Origin: Gigaspora rosea | Lineage: Eukaryota; Glomeromycota; Glomeromycetes; Diversisporales; Gigasporaceae | Direction of reading: 5' to 3' | NCBI GenBank assembly: GCA_003550325.1 | Contig: QKWP01000429.1 | Span: forward strand, 246,912-310,911 | Length of the DNA stretch: 64,000 nt | Shown here: in pieces, positions 11,185 through 22,806 of the stretch | Position numbering within the stretch: position 1 is the first letter of the stretch | Layout: each line of letters begins with the position of its first letter | Made by a program: the position numbers and the translations under genes | The notes under the pieces: generated by a model | What the model was told of the DNA's origin: nothing | Databases searched by the model: none | What the model saw: the letters and a program-made list of their open reading frames with translations, nothing else

Positions 11185-14100
11185 GTAAGATTTAGAGTGA
11201 TGAATTCTGTTATATGGTGCACCGTGCACTGAGTGCACCTCAAAATATTTCAGGGATAACCCTGTTGTGTAACTAAGAAAAATGCACTTATTGCAATTTT
11301 ACCTAACCTAGATCTTATTTCATCTTAATATTGTGCGCTTATTTGCTATTAAAACATAGGGTGCACTCAGTGAACGGGTGCACCGTTTAAAATATTTCTA
11401 GAATAATTAATAAATTCTTTTTAACATGTAACAATAATTTTAACCATTTTATATATTTATTAGACAATAAGTTATATCTTTAAATTTTGCTAATTCAAAG
11501 CACAAAACAAAACTCTATAAATCAAATATACTAATATAATAATACTATTAGAGAGTAAGTATAAAAGTTATAAGCAGCTTATACTTAAAACTTAAGCAAA
11601 ACTAAATCTATACATTTATATTAACAATCTATTAGAAAGTGAGTAAAACTACAAATATTTTAAATTTTTTAAATTATTAACTTATATATATTGCTTTATT
11701 AGATCGTAAGATTGTGGAATCATATATATAAAATATTTTTAACTTAAAAAGAATAATCTTATTAATAATAACATAAATATACTTAAATTATTAGCTTGTT
11801 AGTATTTATAATTATAAAGCTTAATCTTTTAAACAAATAATATTTTTTAATTTAAACTAAACTAAACTTATACCAACAATTTATTAGAAAGTAAGTAGTA
11901 TTACAAATGCTTAAAATGTTTAAATATTTGCTCATATGAAATTGTTTTATTAGATCGTAAGTATTTGGGACTATATATATTTTAAATTTTTTTTAATTTA
12001 AAAAGAATAATCTTATAACACAAATGTTTTAATTATTAGCTTGTTAGTATCAAAAATGTAAAGTTAAAAATCTCTTAATAATATAATTTTACTAACTTAT
12101 ATATATCAAATTATTAGAGAGTAAGTATCTAAAATTAAATATTTGTATAATAAAATAATTCTAATTCAAAAATAAATAACTTCTCAAACAACTTTATCTA
12201 TACACAAAATATTAGATTGTAAGTGACAAATATTTTTTTGTAATTAAATTTTTGTTGAATTAAACAAAACATTAAAAAGTTTATATATATCAATTTTTAG
12301 CTTGTAAGAAATTAGTAAAAAATTTTTATTCAAAATTGAAACAAATACGCTATTTTTAATTATCTGTCTAAATAATCTATATTACTAGTCTGTAAGTAGT
12401 CAAAGTCTTTAACGTTTTTAATATTAAAATTTTCTTAATAATACAATGTTATATTAAATAGAAAGTGAGGATTTAAAGCCATAAATATTTAAAATTCTTG
12501 TTAATTTACAAGCAAATAATAATAATTTATATATTTTATTAGTGGGTAAGTACTTAAGATGTAAAAATTTTCAGTTGACGGAAATAATTATAAACAATTT
12601 ACATATTTATACAAAAATTTTTAGCTTGTGAGTAAATTAAAGTTCTTTATTACTTTAAAAATAATTACATATTTCTAAATGATTAATCTCTACAATGTTA
12701 GAGCGTAAGCATTTTGAAGCATAAATATTTTAAGCAAATTTAGATTAAAAAACAATAAACCTGTATCTTTAGGAAGTACGTGTTTTATTATTATCTTTAA
12801 AGTTGAACTATTTTTAATATACAAACAATTCATGTTTAATATTAATTTATAAAAAAAACCAGCCTGTGAGTATTTAGAATCAAATATTTCTAAATCAGCG
12901 TTCTATTTTAAACCAACGTACTAAATAATAATCATGGATATTAAAAGAGGGTGAGTATTAAGATTTTTAATATCTTTTTTTTTTTATTTCAAAAGCGATA
13001 GCTTAATCAAATAATTTATACAAAATACTCAGCCTGTAAGTATCTAAACTTTTTAAAATCAAAGTTCTACCAAACTAAAATAACACATATTCTTTTTATT
13101 AGTAAGTGAGTATTGAGATAAAAAATATCTTAAATCTGAATTTCTCTCTTCCAAAACAACTCTAAACAACTCTAAACAATCCAATTATCTGTATTATTAG
13201 AGAGTGAGCATTTATATGTTTATAACCTATTTAAAACCATATTAAATTTATTAAATATAATAATGCATAATTATACTTATGTGGGTAAATATTTGAAATT
13301 ATAAACATTTATACGTGGTTCAAAAAATGTTAAGTATTGTATTAAACAATCTACACAAAATTATTAGTCTGTAAGTAGAGTTATGAGTATTTTAAAGATC
13401 AAATCCTTTTTAAAACCAATACCTCTAACACTATCGTGTTTATGCATAAAAATTGCAAGTTTGTAAGTATTTAAAATAAGAAATTTTCAAAATAAGTTTT
13501 ATTTTATTTGGGAAAGATTTATAATATTTATAATATTACCAGTCTGTAAGTATTTGAAGCTTGTTTAAATTAAAGCACACTTTGATTCTAAAAATCAATC
13601 GTTATTGTATAAATGATTACATATTTCATGTTATGTTATTGGCGCGTAAGTATTTCGAATCAACCATTTTATCATGATACAAATTCTTTTTAAAACGCAT
13701 ATTTAAATCACATTATTAGCACGTGAGTATTTGGAATATTTGAACTTATAAGCATTTTAAGATCAAATTCTACAGACATAATAATGGTTATTCAATACAC
13801 GCATGGTTTAAATTATTAGGAAGTAAGTTATAAAACTTTGAAATTGAAATTTAAAGAATAATACGATCTAAACTAACATGTATATAAAAGTACTAGCAGG
13901 TGAGAATTTAGAATTTATAAATGTTTTGTAAAAACTCTTCTGAACTAAAACAACTAAATAATAACATACCATAATAATATTAGTTCGTGAGTATTAAATA
14001 TTTAATGTTTTTTAATCAAAATATTTGTTCAATCACAACACATAATACATATATATTTCATGCGTTATATTAGGTTGTGAGTATATTTTAAAATCGAATT

Positions 14101-14708
14101 TCTTTTGGTTCCAAAACAACGAAACAAATTTAAACTATATATGTGACTATTTTATTAGAAGGTGAACTTTTAGAACAATAATGATAATATTTACTTTAGC
14201 TTATAAAATAACTAAACATTAATCGCATATTTTATTAGCTCGTAAGAATCTTCAACCCCTTCAAACCAAATTTTCATTGATTCAAAAAAATAAATAATAA
14301 TTCTAAATCTACTATATTATCAGTCTGTGAGTATTCACATACAAGTAGCATTTTTATAATTAAAATTAAAATAAATTCTAAAAAATATTACAGTCTTAAT
14401 TCGTGAGTATTAGGTTACATTTCGTTAAATTTAACAGTTATGCATTTCTAAGTAATCTGCATAAAATTATTAGCTCGTGAGTATTTAAAATCAGTTTTAT
14501 ATCAAATTTTCTTACTTTAACTAACTGAAAATCCATATTATTGTTTAGTGGAACGTGAGTATTTTTGTCAAATCACATTCTCTTTGAGTAACAATCTTAA
14601 TCGATTCATATATATTATTAGAAATTTAGAAAAATTAGAGTAATTCTTTCAAATTATGATGTTTTTTAAATAACATAATCCGCATCAATATTAACACTGT
14701 ATTTTTAG
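11185..14708 (+). CDS. Micro-exon block 2 (exon list and decoded residues)
   Basis: Exons: 11464 aca (donor ATAAGT, doubtful), 11552 aga, 11636 aaa, 11703 atc, 11795 ctt, 11888 aaa, 11954 atc, 12040 ctt, 12118 aga, 12216 att, 12301 ctt, 12389 tct, 12462 aaa, 12543 tgg, 12625 ctt, 12702 agc, 12773 gaa, 12863 cct, 12948 agg, 13033 cct, 13103 taa, 13201 aga, 13282 tgg (preceded by TG not AG), 13368 tct, 13460 ttt, 13543 tct, 13643 cgc (preceded by GG), 13720 cac, 13820 gaa, 13897 cag, 13984 ttc, 14074 gtt, 14159 aag, 14239 ctc, 14324 tct, 14394 tcttaattc (or ttc only), 14474 ctc, 14549 tggaac, 14622-14639 an 18-nt exon. Phase 2 reads K(Q)EKSLKSLEFFLN, then GLANLGLKDGLFLATNSSLS, then SLLNSSGT, then NLEKLD from the 18-nt exon, all open. 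Loss of any 3-nt exon with a weak site removes one residue without changing the frame. Confidence 0.65.
11216..11384. mobile_element. MITE with GGTGCACC ends inside an array intron
   Basis: Left end GGTGCACCGTGCACTGAG is the inverse of right end CTCAGTGAACGGGTGCACC with two or three differences. It sits between the exon at 11176 and the next certain exon at 11552. Confidence 0.7.
11555..12042 (+). repeat. Tandem duplication of three intron+codon units
   Basis: The run intron-aaa-intron-atc-intron-ctt occurs twice: 11555-11797 and 11798-12042. Corresponding introns are close in length (second introns 64 and 63 nt) and sequence: the third introns share AAAAAGAATAATCTTAT and the second introns end TTTATTAG. 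In phase 2 the product is KSLKSL. This shows that units can multiply together with the codons they carry. Confidence 0.7.
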
Positions 14709-17700
14709 TATGTGAGTAGAATTAAAATTCTTTTTAATTTTCCAGACCTTGAAAACAGCATACTCTAATCAAACCATAAAATATAGTATTAAGGAGTGAG
14801 TATTAGAGTAAAAATTTAAAAACCAGAATTCTTTTAATTCACATATATGCATAATATATTACTAGGATGTGAGTATTAAGGTTAAGTTTTTAAACAAATT
14901 TCACATTTAAATAATTATATTTTTAATCACAATTATCAGCCTGTTAGTAGCCGAAGTTATAAACTCTTAAAAAACTCTTCGTTAACTTAAAATAACACGC
15001 ATTCAAATTACAGCCCGTAAGTATTGAATATTTATTTTCTTAATTCAAAACAAAACAACTCTAAATAATAAACATACATATTTGTTTTACAAGCATGTGA
15101 GTATTTAAAATATAATTATAGCTAAAGCAAGACATCTCAAACATATAATAATTAAAAAAATCCAAATATACTACGGCCAGCTTGTGAGTCAAACATTTTG
15201 AACGAACTTCTAATTCAATGACGTAATTCAAAATAGCCCACTTATATACCTTATATACATAATATTATTAGAAAGTAAGTGTTTAAAATTAATATTATTA
15301 AACAAATTTTTCTAAATAGTTTTTATAATATACTGTATACATATTATTAGGAAGTAAGTATTTGGTGCAGTAGACCCTTTAATAATTAAAACCTTCTTGA
15401 TCCAAATAACTAAGATAGGATGCTATTATACTATTAGCAAGTGAGTAATTTATTTAGAAGCATAAACATTTAAAATCAAAACTTCACTAACAATTTAACA
15501 TAAATATAATAAATATAGCCTTAGGTATTTGAGTTAAATTCTTTAAATTGTAATTTCTTTTTATTAATTCGTAACAAATAATATAAATAATACAAATTCT
15601 AAGGGTGTAAGTATTCAAGTCATAAACATCCATAAAGCCTATAGTTATTAATTTAAATGAACATTAAACAATCAACTTCCAAATTATTAGTTCGTGAGTA
15701 TCTAGTCAACGTGTTCGATACCAACTCTTTTTACTTCAGTGGAGCTATAATAATTTTACATTGCACATGCACATAAATTACTAGTATGTGAGTGTTTAAG
15801 TATTTAACATGGTTAAATCTCAATAAATTTAAAAACATTCTCTAAGTAATCAACGCATTATTTTAATAGGAGGTAAATTTTTTAAAGTTAAATTTCTCAT
15901 TAATTTAAAAGCAACTAAAAAACAAACACAAATATATACAAACCATTTTAGAGAGTTAGTATTTAAAATAATAAATATTTATAAAATCGAAGTTTTGCTA
16001 CGTTAACTCAAATATAACTTCTCTAAATATAACTTCTAAATTATTATATATCATTAGTACGTGAGCATTTAATTTCAAACACTTAAAGCCAAGTTTCATT
16101 GATTTAAAAAATAACTCAAAACAACGTGTAAAACAACAATTAGACTGTGAGTATTAGAGCAAAATAAAACTCTCATCAAAAGCAAATAACAATTCTAATC
16201 AAAACACACGTGGATATACACCGTATAATTAGGAAGTAAGTATTTAAAATCATAACTTTTAAGCCAAATTTCACAGCCCTAATAAAGTATATTTCTTATT
16301 AGGCAGTAAGTATTTAGAATCATAAAAACTTTAAGTCGAACCTTGTTCAATTCAAAAACAATAAATATAACTAACCAATTCATTATAATTACAAGACTGT
16401 AAGTATTTAATCATAAACCACTTTTAAATTATAATCTCATTATCTTAAGAAGCAAATGACATAACTCAATCCATGTTTTATTAGATTGTGAGTATTTGAA
16501 ATCAAATCAAAACTTCAAAAGCAAAATGAAATAACTATAAATAACTACTTTCTATAAATCCGTGAGTATAAGCTAGAAACTTTTTAAAATAAAATAAAAA
16601 ACTATTAAATCATACTATTCAATAGGCGGTGAGTTATAAATATGAATGCTCTTTAATTACATAACTCTAAACTATCCAATTATTTACATACTTATGCACA
16701 TACGTAATATTGTTAGTTAGTAAGTATTTAATTTGTAAATACTTTTAAATTTAATTTTAACCTAAATCTGAACAAACTTATATTCCCTACATTACTAGTG
16801 AGTGAGTATTCAAGATTATAAAGTTAGCTACTGTATTAAACTTTAATTCAAAAATCAACAATTCTTAATAATTTACATATGTTACTAGCGAGTAAGTTTT
16901 ATCCAGTCATAAAATATTTTTTAAAGTTGTCCTAAACTTACAATAACGATAATATTAGGGCGTGAGTGTTCATCTATTCTCAATTCAAAAAATTTTCTTT
17001 TAAGTCAGAAAAAAATGACATACTATTATAATCACATATGTACATATACTAGTGTGTAAGTACTTAACCTAGTTATGGATAAATATTCTTAATACAAATC
17101 TAAACCATATGTGAAATTTCTAGATCGTAAGTATTCTCAATGTATAGGATAAATTTTCTTTTGCTTAAAAAAAATTAACATTTTTAAAATACAAATATAT
17201 ATTATTAGCAAGTGAGTATTTGAAATAAAAGTAAACGAGTTTACTAAAGTACATCAGTGGTATTTAACAATACTAAGTAAAAGTGTTTTATGCCTCTTAA
17301 CTATAATTCTAATCCAAAATTTAATGTAAACTGCTGACTTGTATTATTTGTATCCAGGAGGTATTAGCAAATTAAAATTCCCTTATATATGCACAATATA
17401 CAAAGTTTATTTCTGAAGGTTGGCAATGAAAAATAAAATACCTGAAAACACTAGTTAGCAGTTTAGGTAGTAAAATTACTATAAAACATATATGGCATAA
17501 ACTACCATTGGTGTGCAATAGTATAATTCCAAATCAAAAATTTCTTAATTTTAAAAAAAAAAAAAAAAAACCAAAAAAAATCTGTATATGTATGCGCATA
17601 ATATTGTTAGCGCGTGAGTATTTAGTTTATAATTAGTTTAAAATTAATTCTTTATTAACAATCATATTCATATTACAAAATTACTAGCCGGTTGGTATTT

Positions 17701-18028
17701 TTTTTAAAAAAAAAAAAACATGGACATTAGTTAATTCGCAATTCTAATTAATCTATATGTACATGAAAATTACAGAGACGTTAGTCGGTAACTATCAAAA
17801 ATAGTTTTAATTAAATTTCTAATTGGAAAACAAACAATGTATCTAATACAATATTATCAGAGAGTAAGTATTTTAATTTGTGAATATTTTAAAATTAAAA
17901 TTTCACTAACAATTAAATTTACATATTATCAGGAAGTGAGTACTGTATTTAATTTAATTCACGGATTCTATTCTTAAGAATAAATTTAAAATGAATAACC
18001 TTAATTAAAAACATACGCTTATTAGTAT
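14640..18028 (+). CDS. Micro-exon block 3 (exon list and decoded residues)
   Basis: Exons: 14709 tat, 14787 tattaagga, 14866 gat, 14940 cct, 15014 ccc, 15094 cat, 15181 ctt, 15272 aaa, 15351 gaa, 15438 caa, 15519 ccttag, 15604 ggt, 15691 ttc, 15785 tat, 15870 gag, 15952 aga, 16058 tac, 16144 act, 16233 gaa, 16303 gca, 16396 act, 16485 att, 16559 tcc (preceded by AA), 16626 gcg, 16717 tta, 16799 tga, 16889 cga, 16959 ggc, 17053 tgt, 17124 atc, 17209 caa, 17358 gag (donor GTATTA), 17467 gta (donor GTAAAA), 17611 cgc, 17688 ccg (donor GTTGGT), 17785 tcg, 17871 aga, 17933 gaa, 18026 tat. Continuing from NLEKLD, phase 2 reads IIKEILPILKNNLR, then VSMRDTLKQLFPRYDEAVSK, then RYARRENI. The 9-nt exon (tat-taa-gga) and the 6-nt exon (cct-tag) contain stops in phase 0 but read IIKE and LR in phase 2. 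Sites at 17358 and 17467 are weaker and less certain. Confidence 0.65.
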
Positions 18029-21000
18029 GTGAGTATTAGAGTTATAACTTTAACATTAATGGATTGGATTTACCTTTTTGTACGAAATATAGTACATTTT
18101 AAAAAATGCATTAAAAATTTAAAAAAAATTAATAGCTTAATTTTTTTTATATACAAAAATCTAATAAGTATTCAAAAATAGTTTAGCAGTATTGTTTTTT
18201 AAATTAATAATAAAATTTTTATAAAAAAATTTTTTTTATATATTGTATTTTTTGTGATTTCTAATGTACTAGATTTCGTACATTTGTAAAGTCAGTTATA
18301 ATTATAATTTATTAATATATTTGGCAAATTAAAAGTTTTAATAAATAAAAAATTGTATAGGCTTGTTATAAAAAAAATATTATTATTAGTTATATTATAA
18401 AAATTATTACTTATATTATAAGCTTTTTTTGAAAATTTTTACAAATTATTACTTTACATAGTAAGCCATATGAGTTTAGCTAGAGTTTAAAAAATTTTTT
18501 GCTAATTAAATTTTCTAAATTCTTAATCAAAATTATAAATATTTATTATCTAATTTCAATTACAAAATTTTTTTTAATCCTAAATTAGTATATCTCAAGT
18601 TATATTACTTTAAATTTTAAAAAAATTACATCTAATTTTTATATATAAATTGGATATTTTAGTTATATAGTATTTACTAGCAAAAATTTCAAATTTAGAT
18701 TACTTCTTATATATTAATCTAATCTTAAATAAAATTTTAAAATTATAACTAACAAACTTATGTTTATAATTTTATTAATAGTTTAAATAAATTTATTTAG
18801 TAAAAAAATTTTTTATAATCAAAAATATTTTGTAAAATTACTAGTAAATGTGCTAAAAACTAGGTTAAACTAGCAAATGCGAATTTTAAAAAAAATGTAC
18901 AAAATTTAAAAAGCTATGTAAAGCTATGAGTTTTTTAAAACAAGTAGCCCATAAGTTAAAATATTATTAAAAAATATTTAATTAAGTAGTTAATTTTAAA
19001 AATTAATAGATAATTAAGTTTAATTATGTACTAAATCTAGTACAATGTACTAGATCTAGTACAGGTAAATCCTATCCATTAAAAAAAATGTAGCTCGAAA
19101 TAACAAATACATAAAATTACCAGTCCGTAAGTATTTAGATGTAAACTTTTTTAAAATCATGCTTCTCATTAATTTTAAATATAAATATAAATAACATCAT
19201 GCACATAAAATAATTAGTTCGTAAGTATTTAGGAAAATATACGCTTTTAATATTGAATTCACTTTAAGCCCAATTTTCAAATAATCCGTATATTATTAGT
19301 TAGTAAGTATTTAAATCTGTTAAAAAAAAAAAAAAAAAAAGCATAGCAGCTACTGGAGCCAATCGACCAATCAGACTGTGAACACAGAAATCAAAGTAGT
19401 AAGTTATAGTATAGCAAATTCTACAAAAAAAAATTTTAATTAGATACGAGAGGCATTTTTCACTGGCAGCACAGAAGTCTTTGACTGACTGGTCGATCAT
19501 GCTCCTGTTAATGTCACTGCAGATGATAAATAGATTTCCTTTCAATTAATAATTCCACGTTTATAAAAAAAAAAAAAAAAAAACCTACCAGCATGTAAGT
19601 ATTATGTTGTTAAAAGCAGATTCATTGATTCAAAATTAATGATACACTTTAACCTAAAATATATATTAAAAAATGATTAGTCAGTGAGTATTTGGTCAAG
19701 TAAATTTTTAAATCCAGAATTCCATTTTAATCAAACCTATGTATTGTTTGTGCAACATTACTAGAGAGTGAGTATTTAGAGAGCAAAATTTATAAATTCA
19801 AATGGTATCGATATAACTTATACAATATTACTAGGAAGTAAGTATTTTTGATCATAAATTTTTAAAGCCTACATTAAACAACTGACAAATCATAGTAATA
19901 AAATGACTCTAAAAATCATTTTCACAAACTTTCTAGTTTGTAAGTTCATAAGCACTTTTAATTCAAATTAGTTTAAAGAATTTCTTTAATTAATTCGTAA
20001 AACTGTTAGATGGTTTGTATTTAAAATTGCGACACTTTTAATTAAAAATTGCTAGTTGAAAGTCAAATAACATGACTATTGAAACAAATTATTAGAGTGT
20101 AAGTATTAAAGAATTCTGAAATTATAATTTTGCTAATTTAAAATTATTTCTAAAAAAAAAATCATATACCTGAAATTACTGCATCAGTTTGTGAGTATTT
20201 AGATCTTAATAATGCTGCAAATCACAGCTAATTTAAAAATACTAAATTACAATTCGTATATTAGAGGGTGAGTATTTAAAATGACAAGTATTTTAAAATC
20301 CAACTTTTCAATTCGAAAATATGCACACTATAATTCCAGGGAGTAAGTATTAGAATAATTTATAAGATTGACCATTTGGCAAATTATAAACGAATAATAT
20401 AATTCTGAAAATCTGTATATTTTTAGTGAGTGAGTATTTATGACCATCAATATAATTAGTTGAAATTACAGTTAGACCTCTCTAAATGCACCTATAGACC
20501 AAATGTTTTAACATGCATCTAGAGAACAATAAAAAAAAATGTATTTATAAATGAAAAATATACAGTATATATAGTATTTAGACAGAAATTTGAGTATGCA
20601 TTTAGAGAGGAAATCTCTGTATTTTTAATTCAAACTCAATAATAAAAAAATCATAAAAATATTAGAATGTAAGTATTTTTGGTTATGTAATGTTTTTAAA
20701 GTTACAGTAAATTTTCATAATACCAACTAAATGATTGAAAATTAATAGTCGGTAAGTATTTGTTATCATAAACATTCTAAAGAAATAAACAACTAATTGT
20801 ATCCATATATTTATATATCGTTCATATTATCAGAGAGTAAGTATCGGAAGTTATAATATAAATTCTAATAAATTCAAAAGTAACATAAGTGTATACAAAA
20901 AATTATTAGCATGTAAGTAATTTAAAACAAGCACTTTTGTGTAAATTAAAAGTCACCTTTACTAAACAATAATACGTTCATATAGAAGTATAAACAGACA

Positions 21001-21847
21001 GTAAGTATTTAGGATTATAAAGATTTTTCAATCAAATTTTTTTTAAACAATTAACACGTACTTGAACAACAATATGATAAGATCGTGAGTAATTTATTTA
21101 AGGTTATGGACTTTTTAAGAGCAAAAATTCTTCAAAAATTAGTTAATACAATATAATTCACATATCATCAGAACGTAAGTGCGTCTATGAACAATTTTAA
21201 AATTAAAATTTTAAACAATTTTTAATAATCCATTGTACAAATGTTTTAGGTAAGTATTTAGAATAATTGGTTTTTTTTTGAAATAAAAATTCTTTTACTT
21301 AAAAAGCAAATAGCTATACACGTTATTAGTGAGCGAGTACTTAAGCTCATAAATATTGTTAAAACTCATAAACTTAAAATTAATAACGCATTCACAATAT
21401 TATTAGAGAGTAAGTATTAAAATTTTATAATAAAATATTCATTAATCCAAAATAAAATAACATTATCCCAAATGATTAAAAATTTTTAGTCTGTAAGTGT
21501 TAGAGCTATTAAAGCTTTTTAATTAAAATTCTTACTAAATTAAAAGCCAATCGTTATATCATCCTATAAAATTATTAGTCTGTGAGTACTAAAAAATTTT
21601 AATAACAAAGTTTTCTTTAATTTAAACCAATATTCTAAAATTATATAATTAACACTAGTTCGTGAGTAAACGTTTTAAATATAAATTCCCTTTAATTCAG
21701 TAATAAAGTAACCCTAACAAATCACGTATGCTCGTTATATTATTAGGAAGTGAGTATTATTCATAACATTTTAAAATCAAATTCTCTCTATTCAAAATAA
21801 ATAATGCAACAATTAAACAATTTACATATATACTGTATACTTAGTCT
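18029..21847 (+). CDS. Micro-exon block 4 (exon list and decoded residues)
   Basis: Exons: 19124 tcc, 19218 ttc, 19300 tta, 19592 cat, 19681 tca, 19765 aga, 19835 gaa, 19937 ttt, 20010 atg (donor GTTTGT), 20096 agt, 20188 ttt, 20265 agg, 20340 gga, 20427 tga, 20666 aat, 20749 tcg, 20834 aga, 20910 cat, 20998 aca, 21082 atc, 21172 aac, 21250 zero-length (TTTTAG|GTAAGT), 21330 tga (donor GCGAGT), 21407 aga, 21490 tct, 21579 tct, 21659 ttc, 21747 gaa, 21845 tct. Phase 2 reads PSYIQENL, one TGA formed across exons 20010 and 20096, then VLGDEIRDIQSTEDLLSNL. The TGA disappears if the weak-donor exon at 20010 is skipped. The zero-length site keeps the frame. The first intron of the block is 1.1 kb because a transposon lies in it. 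Confidence 0.65.
18056..19082. mobile_element. 1.03-kb inverted-repeat element inside an array intron
   Basis: Left end TTAATGGATTGGATTTACC and right end GGTAAATCCTATCCATTAA are inverse copies with one difference. Related internal words TGTAC...TAGTACA follow each end. The interior is very AT-rich with no coding frame, so it is non-autonomous. It enlarges the intron between exons 18026 and 19124 to about 1.1 kb. Confidence 0.75.
19321..19583. mobile_element. Inverted-repeat element bounded by A tracts inside an array intron
   Basis: Two long A tracts (about 19322-19339 and 19565-19583) bracket a 220-bp segment. Its ends are imperfect inverse copies (GGAGCCAATCGACCAATCAG against CTGACTGGTCGATCATGCTCC). 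The minus-strand open frame at 19300-19545 crosses it and is not a gene. Confidence 0.55.
20467..20621. mobile_element. MITE of the TACAGT(T/C)AGACCTCTCTAAATGCA family
   Basis: Left end TACAGTTAGACCTCTCTAA matches the element at 44954-45143; right end TTTAGAGAGG...CTGTA is its inverse. It lies in the intron between exons 20427 and 20666. Confidence 0.75.
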
Positions 21848-22775
21848 GTAAGTATTTTTAAGTCAATATATTAAATCAAAATTTTCATCTTGATTTATTT
21901 TTAATAATATATAGTTATTTGATGTGAAGAAGCCAATAATGAAATTATGTATTTGTAAAATAATTTCATTATCTGGCCGAGTAGCATTCAATAACGTTAT
22001 TATCCGGTATCATACGACGACCGAACTAACAGAATGACTCGAGTTTTTTAATGATGATTGCGTCATCATCAAATAACTTTGTTATTTGATGATGATGCGC
22101 ATTCTGTTGCAATAAGATGCCGGATAAGTATCGAGGATCCAATTCAGAATTTACAAGCATTTTACAAAGCATTTAGAATCAAAACATAGTAGACCTCTTT
22201 AAGTTCAACCTCTATAAGTGCATATCCTCTCTAAATCACGCCTTATAAATGCACTTTTTCTGTGCACTTAAAGAGGTCTTAGTCTTGACTATAATTGAAA
22301 CTCATTAACAACACTAAAATTCACAAAAATACGTCATATTACTAGGGAGTAAGTGTTCATGAATTAAGTTCATATTTATTAAAATGAATAATAATTAAAA
22401 TGCTTTATACTGTATACATATAAGTTTGTGAGTATTTGAAAACATAAATACAGTATTTAAGATAATTATAGTTTAAAAATGAAAACTGACCCAAACAATC
22501 CATATGCAATTATAGCTTGTGAGTATTATTGTCATGTATTTTTAAAATCAAATCATTAATTCAATAACTAATGACATCAATAATAATATTTACAGTCCGT
22601 GAGTATTTAAATCTATCAAATTATTAAACAGAGAACTTAACGTTCTTAAACAGATCCCTCATGCAGTAAATAAAGGCCTTATATCGGCCTTAAAATTTCT
22701 TAGATAATTATAAATTTGTAAATTTTTATGTACATACTAAATAAAGCGCCATAAGCGCACCTTATATATTAAGGN

Positions 22776-22806
<31 letters not shown>

